64,000 nt of DNA from Nematopogon swammerdamellus (GCA_946902875.1 OX336350.1:19954048-20018047), one strand, 5' to 3'; counted from the stretch's first letter, positions 20,371 to 31,379 are shown. Notes: generated from the letters alone by a model not told the origin. Numbers and translations: made by a program.

Positions 20371-20658
20371 TTTTAGGCTTCTGTACCCCGTGCGGAAGCC
20401 TATTTATTACTAAGCCTACGCCATCTGTCTGTCTGCCTGACCTACTGCTGGATCTTTGTAACCGTAATAGCTAGCTGGTTGAATTTTCTTACAGAATATG
20501 TGTTATTATGGCGGATAATGCGGATATAAATAATAAAAAGGGAAAAAGTACAAAATCAAGGGAGGCCCCCATGCAAGAAACATGTGTTTTCAACTTTTTT
20601 TTTTGTGGTGCGGAACCCTCTGTGCGCGAGTCCGTCTCGCACTTTGCCGGTTTTTTTA
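20371..20658 (-). mobile_element. C-element
   Basis: TTTTAGGCTTCTGTACCCCG at the left, ACCGTAATAGCTAGCTGGTT, then CTCTGTGCGCGAGTCCGTCT and CGCACTTTGCCGGTTTTT at the right. Complete but divergent. Confidence 0.75.
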
Positions 20659-20659
20659 T

Positions 20660-20905
20660 TTAACCCGGAACCTTACATTATATAGATAGATATAATTAAA
20701 TGAGGTTATATTAAACACACAAAGATTTCAAATTTTACATGGAGTAACTGAAATGCCGAAGCGTGAAGTCACAGAATAGAAAAGAGAAGTGCCGAAGCGA
20801 ATAATTTAAATATTATATCCCAAACCGAACGTCACGCGGGCAAAATTATGTGAAATGAAAAAATAAATATTCAACACTAACAAGCACATTAAAAAAGTTT
20901 TTTTT
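20660..20905. other. no gene seen
   Basis: AT-rich single-copy sequence. Confidence 0.35.
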
Positions 20906-20962
20906 TTCGTTAGACACCTTATGCGTGGCTCGGCGCCATATGTCGCGCTTTCAATAAAAAAA
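20906..20962 (+). mobile_element. CR1-like LINE 3' tail
   Basis: TTCGTTAGACACCTTATGCG, CTCGGCGCCATATGTCGCGC, TTTCAATAAAAAA. Confidence 0.7.
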
Positions 20963-20964
20963 TA

Positions 20965-21600
20965 AATTTAAAAAAACATAAGGTGCAAAGGCGGACTTGC
21001 TTGCTTATACTTATACTTGACATTTGATTATTATAGTAGGTAGTAGCAAAAGAGTTGAACGTGAGAATTAAAGATAAAATAATAAAGAATACTTATTAAT
21101 AAAACACGTAAGTACATGCTAGTTAAGTCAAAAGCCATACTTGGGTTAAAACACATAAATGACTAAATATATAAAATATATTATCCAATTAAAAATACAT
21201 GCATTACTTATCCATCCAGGTATGATACAAAATGGTGTGTGTTTTTTTAGGTTTCCACTTCACACTGTCGTAGATAATACAGTTTTAGGTATTTTTTGAA
21301 CAACTGAAACCTGAAAAACTTAATTTCGTAAATAAATACCAAAAATCTAAATCTAAATCAGTACATTAACAATTTGACCAACCTGTATGTTGACAATCAA
21401 TTTAACTAAGAACTCGTAATTACCGGTGTGTTGACAAATTATCTTGGAACGGTATAGTTTATCGTAAACAAAACCACCACACACTTTTAAAATGTTAAGT
21501 ACTCGTATGTACTAGTGAAGCCGTTAGTGCGACCGATTAACTTTTGACACTTGCGTAATGTGTTGTGTTTGGTGTAGGTACAAGTGTAGGTACAATTGAC
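20965..21600. other. no gene seen
   Basis: AT-rich, single-copy here; no coding frame or known repeat. Confidence 0.35.
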
Positions 21601-21604
21601 TCAT

Positions 21605-21895
21605 GTATGTATATATTCTTTATTGTACAATAATTTATACAAATTAGGCACAACACGCGAGCTTAATGCCGAGAGGCATTCTATTTTAACTAACCTTTGG
21701 TTGGGATGTGGGAGAAGTATATGCAGACGAACAAGAATAGTTTGTGGCAATCTAACGACTGTAAAGAAATATGTATGATAAAGTACATACGAATACTACA
21801 TAAATACTTTAATATGTATATAATAAACTTACATATTATGTACATTAATCAGTGTTACTGTTGTGCAACACAATCAACTGAATGACAAGAGTGAG
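21605..21895 (+). mobile_element. CTTTATTG SINE-like element, reference copy
   Basis: TATATTCTTTATTGTACAAT, CACGCGAGCTTAATGCCGAG, CTAACCTTTGGTTGGGATGT, GTTGTGCAACACAATCAACT. The inverted relative at 15118-15400 spans the same 280 bp, fixing the ends approximately. Confidence 0.7.
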
Positions 21896-22649
21896 AGAGA
21901 AAAGGGGAGTTAAGATATGTATGTAATATGGATGTATTTACTTCGGTAAGGAAGGGAAAAGTTTGTTTAAATTTATCTTAAATACATTCGTAGACTCATG
22001 TCATCAATACAATTCTGTTTATTTACCTTCGCAATTCTTGATTAAAGTAAGTAAGTCAAGATTACTATTGTGGTTTTTTACTTGCTATGATTGCTTAAAG
22101 TGATATGTATATATTCCTTACAAATTTCCTTTCTAATAAAACCTGTCAAAATACTTCTGACAACACTAAATACCTACAAGATATTTTGTCAATCTACGAA
22201 GACCGTCTATCCCACTGTGTGCGGCCTCCGCCGCCGCCGCCGCCCGGCCAGACGATATTTTAGCGGCGATTTATGCCTCCGGCGATCTACCGGCCACCTG
22301 TTTCTCCACGCCGCCGCCACGGCTGCGCCGCCGCCACTCACATCTCGCTGCTTTTATTGCTATCGTTGTTTTTGTTTATACCTGCTGTTCTCTTTATCAA
22401 GTCGGCGAGCGACGTTGCATTTGCATTTCCAAGTGGCCCTCTTTCTCGGACGCCGCACTCGACTGACCGGACCGGCGGCGCGGGGGCGCGGCGCAGAGAC
22501 GATATACCTGACACTGACGGCTTCTCCGCTCAGGGTCATTTCTAGAACCTTCTGCGTCACATTACCGATAACCAAACATCGTCTTGTATAAAGTTTATTA
22601 AGAGCTTTTGAGCGTATGTATGAATCTATAATTTTGTTTATTTAGTTCT
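21896..22649. other. single-copy region with GC-rich island
   Basis: 22215-22560 is a GC island in AT-rich DNA (GCCGCCGCCGCCGCCCGGCC; GGACCGGCGGCGCGGGGGCG). Frames on both strands stay open by composition, not by recognisable protein. It could be a promoter or untranslated exon; no splice or initiator signal settles it. Confidence 0.3.
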
Positions 22650-22878
22650 GTATGTGTGGCTGAATTGGAGGGGCTAAAGCACATGCTCCGACAAGCCGAT
22701 ATCACCTCCGAGAAGGTAGGTGCCTTACCGGAGAATTTCCTGGATTGCTGGCTATACTGGACTAGAGGAGAACATAACCGAAGCTGCTATGCGGCCATCT
22801 TACATCCAGTACGGTGGGTGTTACCAACCCAGTCGGCTATAATTTGAACCTACCACCTAGTAAGGGGCAAGGGATTAT
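22650..22878 (-). mobile_element. SINE-B fragment
   Basis: Minus-strand body from GTGGCTGAATTGGAGGGGCT through CTATACTGGACTAGAGGAGA to TACCACCTAGTAAGGGGCAA. The tRNA-like head and 3' end are lost. Confidence 0.8.
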
Positions 22879-22879
22879 T

Positions 22880-23860
22880 ACTATTCAATTTATCGCAGGT
22901 ACAACGACAGAATATTTTAAAATCAACGTAGTCGCATATGAGGAAAACGTCTAAATAAAGAAACAGCAATATCTATTGAACTAAATACTAGAAGAGGCAA
23001 AGCGCGATGAAAAGTGTTACCTGTCGGGTAACAAATGTGCGTTCCTTCATATAAAATTTGACATCACGAATACATTCAAAGAATCGTATTAAAAGACATC
23101 TCGTGCTATGTATGAATGCGCTAATTTGCGGACATAAGACGTTACGGTGAGCCATACAACACAAGAATCAACATGACATCATTGTGAAGTCAGCTTGTAA
23201 GCTGATTTGGTCGGTGACATGCCTTTTCGGGAAAGATGTACCCGTGAGAATTGCTCATCTCACGCACAGACACAACAACACCGAGTAACTGTTTACTTAA
23301 CATATTTCGGTACGGACAGGGTAGAGTTTTATTTTAATTTGTGATTCATAATTTTGCGACGGCGCCGCGGCAGCGGAGATGCGTCCATTCAAAAACGTAA
23401 CTTAATATTATAATTCGGCGCCAAACGAAAACGAACAACGCAATATTGGTATAAATTACGAAGAACCGGTCGTAATAAAATAAATAGGAGGCGATTAGGA
23501 CTTGGAACACGTTTAACTAATTAATTGGTGATCGACAAAATCAATATGTAATAGTAATGTTACGAATTTGCATTTTGTCGAGCCAGGTGCGCGACACCGA
23601 ACACCGTGCGGGCGGCGGCGGGCGGCGCGCTCGCAGATTAAGTTTCTTTCTCATTTTGTTCAGACGGCATTGGTGGATATAGACGGGATGTAAAACTTTG
23701 CATACAACTTAAAATTAAAACTTAATGACGAAAAACAACAAATTTTAACTGGATTTAGACGTATCAGCCTAGGCTGCCTGTCTAAAATAAATAAATAAAA
23801 AAACGACTTATACAAAATAACCCGAACTAATTCTAAGTATGTTCAGTCCAGACATAGTCA
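22880..23860. other. no gene seen
   Basis: Single-copy; two short GC-rich patches (23340-23400, 23580-23645). 23765-23805 holds a reversed scrap of the I-element end (CAGCCTAGGCTGCCTGTCTA). No coding signal. Confidence 0.35.
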
Positions 23861-23864
23861 GTCA

Positions 23865-24125
23865 GTCAATCAGCGTGTAAGCGTCCACTGCTGGACATTA
23901 CGCCTCTCCAATTTTCCTTCAGTCCTCCCGGCCTTCAGCCGTACGGAACCACTGCTTTCCGCCGACGCACTTGATGCCGTCGTCCCACCTGGCGGGTGAT
24001 CTTCCCACACTCCGTTTTCCTGTCCACGGCCGCCAGTGTAAGACGCGGTTACTCCAAACGGTCGTCGTCTCTTCGGCTGACGTGTCCAGCCCACTGCCAC
24101 TTGAGCTTAGCCACCCGGACATAGT
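23865..24125 (-). pseudogene. non-LTR retrotransposon, C-terminal tail
   Basis: Reading the minus strand with frame changes gives LKWQWAGHVSRR-like and SVGRSPARWDD ... QQWT residues, the tail that follows the reverse transcriptase in a common lepidopteran LINE. Three further copies lie at 27572, 33318 and 62680. Here the frame is broken after ETTTVWSNRVLHWRPWTGKR. The 3' end has CGTCCACTGCTGGACAT on the + strand. Clade is uncertain (RTE-like by memory). Confidence 0.7.
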
Positions 24126-24235
24126 ATAATATCAGTCGTTCTTACTAATTCGTGTGCACATTTAGTGATGTAACAATTAATTAAATGTGTAAAGTAAATG
24201 AAAATGTAACCAAATCTTTCCAGATTAATAATTCG

Positions 24236-24708
24236 TACCGTGTGGGGTCGGTACTTAAAAAGAATAGTCCCACTGCATCTCTCCCCGTCGCATGTCGTAA
24301 AAGTCGACTAAGGGATAAGAAAATTCGTCAGCCTCGGTAGCTCAGTGGCGCGGTTGGTTAGTCAACTGTTATTAAGGAACGCTGAGCGCGGTCAGTGATT
24401 GGATGGGTGACCGCTAGACCGTTGGAGGCTGACCCTGGTTCGGATTCCACGTTAAACTGTAGGTCCCTTCCCTTCTTACCTTACTAGGTGGTAGGGTTTA
24501 TCCCGGCCGGGTTGATACCACCGCACTGAACGAAACGTCGGTCGAAACGGCTATGTAAATAGTTCGTGTTTTCCGTCCAGTTTAGTGTAGCCGACATGAA
24601 ATGAAGGGAAGCACTGACATGGCACGTAGTTCACCCTGTGTTATGGGCTGACATCACGGATGTTGTAGGTGATGTAGCCAACCGTGTCAGGTTCCATAAA
24701 AAAAAAAT
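24236..24708 (+). mobile_element. V2 SINE, reference copy on the + strand
   Basis: alpha 24236-24325; beta 24328-24454; gamma 24455 to the poly-A. Beta holds in order an A box (TAGCTCAGTGGCG, 24338-24350), a 5S block with AAGGAACGCTGAGCGCGG and GGTCAGTGATTGGATGGGTG, and a tRNA B box (GGTTCGGATTCC). The 5S block corresponds to the A-box-to-C-box part of 5S rRNA genes. Confidence 0.85.
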
Positions 24709-24711
24709 ACC

Positions 24712-25570
24712 CTGAAACTTTCCAGCCGCGCGTCTTCTAAAACACTTACCAACTAAAACAGCAACTAGTTCGTGTTTTTGAAACGTAAATCTAAAACGTT
24801 GAACGAAATATAGCAAGCGGTTGCAGATTGCACAAGCTATTCAGATGCAGACTTCGGCCAAAACTCGTAATTTTCAGCAAAACTCGTAAGAACGAATCTT
24901 TACGAGGGCTCGCGCGATCGTGGACACTTCCGACGGGGAGGAAAAATTACAGAAAGCTCTCGAGATCTCTCTCTCTCTTGGCTTCGGTGATCTTATAAAA
25001 TTAGATCATCTCATTCTCATTTCTTGTGCAACTTGCTCTCTCCGAACTCCTTGCAGTAGTCTCGCTTGTTCAAGCATAGAATTAATTAAAATTCAATACC
25101 TTCTATAATAAATAATATATGATTATACTTTTATAATATTTACTTTCATTATCAATCATAATATTCCAAAACATTATATTTATATGTAAAAATCATAAAC
25201 TTTAATGCTACTACTCAGATTAGTCCGCGCGCCGCACATACCTCCCGCGGTATTCAAAATACCGCCGCATAAAGGATAAGCTACAGTCTAGACCGTGAGA
25301 GATAGCGAGGTCCCGTTTTTTGCAAATTGTAGCCCAACTCAATACCCCGAGGGTTTTTTTTCATTTTTTCGATATCGTTTTTCGTTTTAGACAAATCGTC
25401 GATTCAATGAGAGAAGACACCAAAAAATCACGTCATTTTTCGATTTTTTTTTAATTTTTGAAAAAAGTTTTTGACTTTTCAAAAAAAAATTCACGACACC
25501 AGGGCGATGTCGCACTTTTCCTTGAAATGGGTGCCCTACCAACGCGATCGAAAAAACATTTTCAATGTTA
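24712..25570. other. no gene seen
   Basis: Single-copy, AT-rich with T/A homopolymer runs at 25350-25490. Nothing coding recognised. Confidence 0.35.
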
Positions 25571-25572
25571 AA

Positions 25573-25650
25573 AATACTAGCTTTTTCCCGCGGCTTCGCT
25601 CGCGGTAGACTCGGTTTAATAGCAAATCCGTTTAAAACGCAAATATTCTA
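25573..25650 (-). mobile_element. P-element end (CCCGCGGCTTCGCTCGCG)
   Basis: ATACTAGCTTTTTCCCGCGG then CTTCGCTCGCGGTAGACTCG: the end of the short lepidopteran repeat whose fuller + copy is at 34737-35067. 'P' is only a label here, not the Drosophila transposon. Confidence 0.6.
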
Positions 25651-25837
25651 ATAAATAGGTACACGATCAAAATGATGAAATATAAAATCAACAAAAAAAA
25701 TTTTTGAAAATAAAATACAATTTGTTATTAATTGATCTGTATGTAATCGTATAAATTTTGTACATACAAAATAAGATTTTAATTTCTAAATGTACAAAAA
25801 TTTTATATAAAAATAACTAAAATCAAATATTAATTAA

Positions 25838-26028
25838 TCAAGCAGCAAGTAAGGCACGAAGACCCACCTGCTGCATGACTCGGTGGAAGGACCGTGCCAA
25901 GGTGAGAGGTGGCGAGCCTATCGGCCTTTAACACGGCATCTCGTCTTTATCCCTTAGTCGCCTTTTACGACATGCACGGGAAGAGAAGCAGTGGGGCTAT
26001 TCTTTTTAAGTACCGGCCTCACACATTA
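25838..26028 (-). mobile_element. V4 SINE, 3'-truncated
   Basis: AAGCAGCAAGTAAGGCACGA through CACCTGCTGCATGACTCGG to the alpha head at ACCGGCCTCACACATTAC. The delta end and TATG tail are missing. Confidence 0.75.
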
Positions 26029-26122
26029 CTTTAAATATATTGACAATAGCATGTGAAGGCACATACACTTGTTTACCCACAGGTTACATGTTTTATCTCG
26101 GTTTGCCTCTTCTAGAGTATTG

Positions 26123-26442
26123 TACCGTGTGGGGCCGGTACTTTAAAAGAATAGCCCCACTGCATCTCTCCCCGTGTATGTCATAAAAGGCGACTAAGGG
26201 ATATGACTCCCTTCTTATATTACTAGGTGGTAGGGTTTAACCCGCCCGGGTTGGTACCACCGCACTGAATGAAAGGTCGGTCGAAACGGCTATGTAAATA
26301 GTTTGTGTTTTTCGTCCAGTTCAGTGTAGCCGGCTCGACCGAAGGGAAGGCTGACGTGGCACCAAGTTCACCCGGTGTTATGGGCTGACATCACGGATGT
26401 TGTAGGTGATGTAGCCAACCGTGTCAGTTTCCATAAAAAAAA
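26123..26442 (+). mobile_element. V1 SINE, full length
   Basis: TACCGTGTGGGGCCGGTACT to CAGTTTCCATAAAAAAAAA. The alpha/gamma joint reads GGGATATGACTCCCTTCTTA, the same joint as 2796-3114, so V1 is a fixed lineage rather than a chance deletion of V2. Confidence 0.85.
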
Positions 26443-26443
26443 A

Positions 26444-26745
26444 GTATTTAGTTCGGACACTAAGAAGATGAAAATGAGAAGATGCCTCATCAATATCATA
26501 CTTACAAGCTAACAAGACAGACAACTGCCGTCAGAACATCAGTTTGAATACAGAAGGGACATGAATGAGCTTCAGTGTTCCTCCGCTTCGGGTGAACACA
26601 TGTTTTGCAGTTCTGAAGGACCTAAAGTGAGTAAGGCAGATACGAAATTTGACACTCACGGCTCAATCGTTACCGCGGCGATCTCTCGCTATGTAGGTTT
26701 AAGATATAGGTATTACTATGTACTTCTGTTACTGAAAATAGACTG
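26444..26745. other. no gene seen
   Basis: Single-copy; a 61-codon open frame at 26561-26746 has no recognisable domain. Confidence 0.35.
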
Positions 26746-26917
26746 AAAACCGGCCAAGTGAGATTCGAATTCGCGCACCGAGGGTTCCGTATCGCCATGT
26801 CATGGTCAGCGCCACTCACGGCATCTATGTATTAGTTAACATGCTTCATACTCTTTTCGGTAGATGGCGCACATTTCTACGGGCTACCTATTACGGTTCA
26901 AGAGATACAGCCCTCGG

Positions 26918-26952
<35 letters not shown>

Positions 26953-27003
26953 GCTTAGGCTTAGTAACAGGATCCCGTACGACGGATACGGAACCCTAAA
27001 AAT
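26746..27003 (+). mobile_element. C-element with internal deletion
   Basis: ACCGGCCAAGTGAGATTCGA to GGATACGGAACCCTAAAAAT. About 120 bp between GTAGATGGCGC and CGGGCTACCTATTACGG are missing compared with 12243-12632. Confidence 0.8.
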
Positions 27004-27570
27004 TTAGTTTTAAATTTACTAAATTATGCATAATTTAAAAAAAAATTCTTGTGATCTGAATTTAATTCAGTTTCCCAACACCTCGTTTCCTACCTACCTA
27101 CTATGTGTGCGGCTGGGCATTATGTTCATTATGTATGACCAGACGCACTATTGCCTACGTGCCACAGTGTTCGCAGACATCTCGTCCGTCCGCGGTCCGC
27201 GCCCGCGCGCTGGCCACTGAACCGACCACGGAGAAGATATGTAGAGAGGTGTTTATTGTTTATTAATAATTCACGTGTCAGTGAAACTGCACTCGAACTT
27301 GTAACAATTTGTTCCATGCGGTTCGATTACACCCACGAAGAGGAACAGGCAAGTACTTCGCAGGGATTTTTTTTTTTCATTATTGCAAGCGTTTTAGTGA
27401 CTAGCCACATAATAAAATCGCATACAGTTTATCGAAAACACAGTTTGACAGAAAGATTAACAATTTTACTGAGAGTTCTAACTAAAAAGACTTATTAATT
27501 AAGTGTATCAGGTGTAAAGAGCCTTTGTCAAACTTAAAAAAGTTAGTTCATTAACATAATACAATGTAGT
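27004..27570. other. single-copy DNA, short GC-rich patch
   Basis: 27175-27240 is GC-rich (GTCCGCGGTCCGCGCCCGCG). A 115-codon open frame (27151-27498) spans it without family features. Confidence 0.3.
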
Positions 27571-27571
27571 C

Positions 27572-27812
27572 AGTCAGTCAGCGTGTAAGCGTCCACTGCT
27601 GGACATACGCCTCTCCAATTTTCTTCCAGTCCTCCCGGCCTTCAGCGATACGGGACCACTGCTTTTCGCCGACGTACGTGATGTCGTCGTCCCACCTGGC
27701 GGGTGGTCTTCCCACACTCCGTTTTCCTGTCCACGGTCGCCTGTGTAGGACACGGTTACTCCAACGGTCATCGTCTCTTCGGCTAACGTGCCCAGCCCAC
27801 TGCCACAATGTA
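27572..27812 (-). pseudogene. non-LTR retrotransposon, C-terminal tail
   Basis: Best copy of this tail: WQWAGHVSRRDDDRWSNRVL, RRPWTGKRSVGRPPARWDDD, then KKIGEAYVQQWTLTR and a stop. The frame is intact from about 27809 to the stop, with nothing of the reverse transcriptase upstream: a 5'-truncated insertion. Confidence 0.75.
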
Positions 27813-27814
27813 GT

Positions 27815-28306
27815 ATAATTGTCAAATATATTATACATATATATATATATATAAATATAGCAGTTATTAAAACGGGTTTTATATTTGAAGTATTTACTTG
27901 TCAATGAGTTAATAAAATGGAGGTAATCTCGTACGGCGAATTAGCCTCGAAATTCAGCGGAGGGAGGTACGTCTTCTTGGTCCACCAAACGTGTACATCG
28001 TTTAACTCCACGAGTGTTGAGTCGCGATAACTCCGCGCACGCGACTGACGCAACGCCGCCGCCGCGCCCACTTCGATGACGTACGCCCCCACTTGGTAGC
28101 GACGCATTCAGTTTTCTCATACCAACTCCTCTCTAACTAACTTCTCCGTAGAACTGAGCGACATACAACTCGCGCTCACTGCCAACAGCGGCATCACCGC
28201 CGCACACATGCCAACTAGAACACTGCACTTCAATGCACCGCCGGACAATTAATATTGCAGTGAGTACAAGACGAGCAAACTATATTGTTTGTAGGGTTAC
28301 GTATAA
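27815..28306. other. single-copy region, GC-rich centre
   Basis: (AT)n at 27836-27855, then a non-repetitive, GC-rich block 27990-28220. A 68-codon frame on the minus strand (28107-27901) shows no known domain. Among the larger single-copy islands; could be regulatory or an untranslated exon. Confidence 0.3.
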
Positions 28307-28625
28307 TTTTTTTTATGCAAACTGACACTGTTGGCTACGTCACCTACAACATCCGTGATGTCAGTCAGCCCATAACACCGGGTGAACTTGGTGCCACGTG
28401 AGTGCTTCCCTTCGGTCGCGCCGGCTACACTGAACTGGACGGAAAACACAAACTATTTACATAGCCGTTTCGACAGACCTTTCATTCAGTGCGGTGGTAC
28501 CAACCCGGGCGGGATAAACCTTACCACCTAATAATATAAGAAGGGAGTCCCTTAGTCGGCTTTTACGACATACACGGGGAGAGATGCAGTGGGGCTATTC
28601 TTTTAAAGTACCGGCCCCGCACGGT
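28307..28625 (-). mobile_element. V1 SINE
   Basis: Minus strand, gamma then alpha, ending CCGGCCCCGCACGGT. The joint region lacks the ATATG seen in other V1 copies (GGGAGTCCCTTAGTCGG). Confidence 0.8.
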
Positions 28626-28627
28626 CA

Positions 28628-29297
28628 TCCAGGTATCCATACGGAAGCATATTGCTAAGCCTCCGCCGTCTGTCTGTCTGTCTGTCTGTCCTACTGCTGT
28701 ATCGTTTGAACCGTAATAGGTAGCCGGTTGAATTTTTCACAGAATAATGTGTTATTATGGCAGATGTGCTAATAAATAATAAAAAAAGCAAAAAGTAAAC
28801 AATTAAGCGGGTCCCCCACAGAGCATCAAATACCTACCGCGCGCGCCCCCTACTAGAGACGCCCTAAGCGATAATATGTGAAACCCAAAAACTACACGCA
28901 GTGCTGCTAGCGCTTCGTATGTGTGTGTGTGCTAGTATCGACACTACACACAAAGAGGAGCAAGTTAGGCACACGCACAAAACAAATGCACACGCACAAC
29001 ACACATTATGTAAGTCATAGGCCACGCCCACAGGCCACGGAAATCGCGCTCAGGGCGCCTCTAGGAGGGGCGCGCGCATTTGATGCTCTGTGGGGTTCCC
29101 GTACAAGAAACATGCTAAGAATCGATTAGTATATATTCACGCTACGGAATAATAGATGGCGCCAGAGTTATTTATATTTTGCATTACCTATAGAAAAAGA
29201 AAATATAGACGAATATGTTTTTTTTTTACATGTATGATATTAGCTGATCTACGGAACCCTCCTGCGCGAGTAAAACTCGCACTTGACCGATTTTTTA
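28628..29297 (-). mobile_element. C-element with nested MITE
   Basis: Left part has CATACGGAAGCATATTGC and (TGTC)n. The right part has ATAATAGATGGCGCCAGAG and CCTGCGCGAGTAAAACTCGC, then ACTTGACCG. Interrupted at 28817-29092. Confidence 0.75.
28817..29092. mobile_element. hAT-like MITE in C-element
   Basis: 276 bp. Ends CACAGAGCATCAAAT and ATTTGATGCTCTGTG are a perfect 15-bp inverted repeat, with GCGCGCGCCCC subterminal on both sides. Flanks GGGTCCCC (28809-28816) and GGGTTCCC (29093-29100) differ by one base, an 8-bp duplication. Confidence 0.75.
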
Positions 29298-29304
29298 TAA
29301 ACAG

Positions 29305-29410
29305 CAACACGTGTGGCTGTGCCCCAAAAGTCCAGTGGAGAATCAGACACAGCCAATAATACCACACCTCGCGAACTCGCGCTCAGTGGGGCTCTGTGCC
29401 CGCCAGCGAA
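29305..29410. mobile_element. J-repeat fragment
   Basis: GTGTGGCTGTGCC, CACACCTCGCGAACTCGCGC and TCAGTGGGGCTCTG resemble 49300-49410 (GAGTGGCTGTGCCGAGAGAC, CCTCGCGAAACCACGCTCAG). Two copies only; nature unknown. Confidence 0.4.
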
Positions 29411-29644
29411 TTCAACTAGCGGACAAAAAGGTCATCGTCTGATATATTGACACACCCTTTAAAAAAATATACAAATTATCGGTGGAGGATGTGAACTATG
29501 GTAGATGAGCATATAGTCAAAATTCACTATTAGGTATCTCTACCATTCGAATATCCAAATAGGAATGGTAAATCCCATAATTTTTTTACATTGTGATCGC
29601 GAAGTTGTTCGGGCACTTCATGTTCATTTTGACCAGTGGGTGCA
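29411..29644. other. no gene seen
   Basis: Single-copy AT-rich DNA. Confidence 0.35.
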
Positions 29645-29935
29645 TCCCCGTGCATGTCCTAAAAGGCGACTAAGGGATAAGGACGAGATGCCGTGCTAAA
29701 GGGCAACAGGATTGCCACCTCTCACCTCGGCACGGTCCTTCCACCGAGTCGTGCAGCAGGTGGGTCTCTGTGCCTTACTTGCTGCTTGATAGTTATCTTG
29801 TCCGAATACTTTGCTAAACGTGGTGGTCGATATTGTGTTGCAATTTTCCAGAGTTCTTGCAACACAGCACCGATTACTCTGCTTACCCTGTTAGTCGGGA
29901 TACAGCGTGTGTGGTATGTATGTATGTATATATAA
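29645..29935 (+). mobile_element. V4 SINE, 5'-truncated
   Basis: Starts inside alpha (CATCCCCGTGCATGTCC), complete delta, ends CAGCGTGTGTGGTATGTATG. Confidence 0.75.
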
Positions 29936-29939
29936 AGCA

Positions 29940-30400
29940 TATCGGGGCCGCTTTATAAATGTATGGTTTTGCCTAAAACGATAGGGATTAAATACTACGT
30001 TGGTCTCCAGACGCCTCATATCAATAGGAAGCTCCTTTACTAGTATTTATTAAACCTATTCTACTACTAATTACAAAAAACAATTAAAAAAAATATAAAA
30101 ACCGCCTTCAAAAATGTATGAAATAAAAAAATAAAAAATCGAACCCTAGAGTTGAAGGCGGTCGGTTATTTTGCTTGCTTTAGCACCACCGCCTTCAACT
30201 CTAGGGTTCGATTTTTTATTTTTTTTAAAATGGGACCACCTTGGAGCTAGACTGAACCGAACACAAAAAGAATCATCGAAATCGGTTCACAATTGAGGAA
30301 GATATTGCACATGAAGATATTGAACATACATAAAAAAAAATACATTCAGCCGAACATAGAACCTCCTCCTTTTTTGAAGTCGGTTAAATACTAACGTAGA
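29940..30400. repeat. hairpin and GACTTCAAAAAAGGAGG repeat end
   Basis: Perfect inverted repeat of about 37 bp: ATCGAACCCTAGAGTTGAAG at 30124-30160 and its complement at 30186-30222, with flanking A/T runs. 30330-30390 is the reverse of a widespread lepidopteran repeat (CCTCCTCCTTTTTTGAAGTC then GGTTAAA), also seen at 46805. Confidence 0.55.
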
Positions 30401-30985
30401 ACTAAAATATAAAAAAGAATAAAGAGCAACGAATAAAACTAGCAGGCTGTCACATTTAAATAACAGCCCGCACGACTGCGCGAAGTACGCACGCAGTTGC
30501 GTGTGTATGTAAAGATAGTGAGTGAGTATGCAAGTATGGGAGTGCGTTGCGCGCTCGCGTAGCCGGCAGACACGCTGGCGCACTCGCACTTGAGTGTGTG
30601 TGTCTGTCACCCGGGACTGTGGATGGCAGGATAGGCTTGTGTGAAAAAAAAATCTATAGTGTAGATATCTTTAACACAAAATTAGGTAACTTTAAGAAAC
30701 AGTGTTTAACTTTGTGCACACAAATTAATTTGTTCCAGCTCGGTGCTTAAAATTTAATTAATTGCCCTTTTTTTGCATATATTTCACTTCTTGTTTTGTA
30801 CTGTACTAATGTTGAAAACATCTTTTGTAGTTTTGCCTAATTGTGGAAACTTTACTGGGTTATGTTCTTACTATATGTTTATTTGATTTAACATATTTAT
30901 TACCGTGTGTTTCCTTAAAATAACTTAATAAAAAAAATATAAATAAAAAAAATATTTTCATTGGCATCTTTTATCGAAGGTTTTT
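30401..30985. other. no gene seen
   Basis: Single-copy; GC-rich and rich in GTGTGT/CGCGC at 30470-30620, AT-rich after that. Confidence 0.35.
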
Positions 30986-31375
30986 TTAGGTTTCCATATC
31001 ATACGCGTACAGAAGCCTATTACTAAGCCTATGCTGTCTCCCCCTCTGGATGTCCGCCCGTCCGTCCTACGTTTGAAGGACTGTATCTTTTGAACCGTAA
31101 GAGAAGATTGACATTTTCAAAGAATATGTGTTATTATGACGGATATCTTAACAAAAATAAAAAAACAAAATGTAAAAAAATTGGGATAGAACCAGACAGA
31201 ACCAACAAGAAACGTGTTTTTTTCAACGGTTATTTATTTTTTTTCTATTGTAAAACTAAGTAATACATAGAAGCATCAAGCTTGGTGTGATTATAATGCA
31301 AACTCTAAAGTATAACAACAAATCATAATAAAAACCGACCAAATACGTGGTGGTACGTTAAACTCGGTGAGCAAG
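30986..31375 (-). mobile_element. C-element
   Basis: TTTAGGTTTCCATATCATAC to AAAACCGACCAAATACGTGG, then a decayed GGTACGTTAAACTCGGTG. Shares CTTGGTGTGATTATAATGC with 1225 and 19484. Confidence 0.7.
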
Positions 31376-31379
31376 TCCC

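Noticed and set aside
22091..22591. 166-codon frame on the + strand
   Set aside because: Mostly a GC-rich island read in several frames; no recognisable motif and no splice or start context.
24328..24454. tRNA gene or 5S rRNA gene
   Set aside because: Only the promoter parts of each are present, fused, and the unit recurs inside dispersed SINEs with poly-A tails.
27901..28107. Host exon encoding 68 residues on the minus strand
   Set aside because: Frame is open and the region single-copy, but no domain, clear splice sites or initiator could be shown; kept only as an unassigned GC-rich island.
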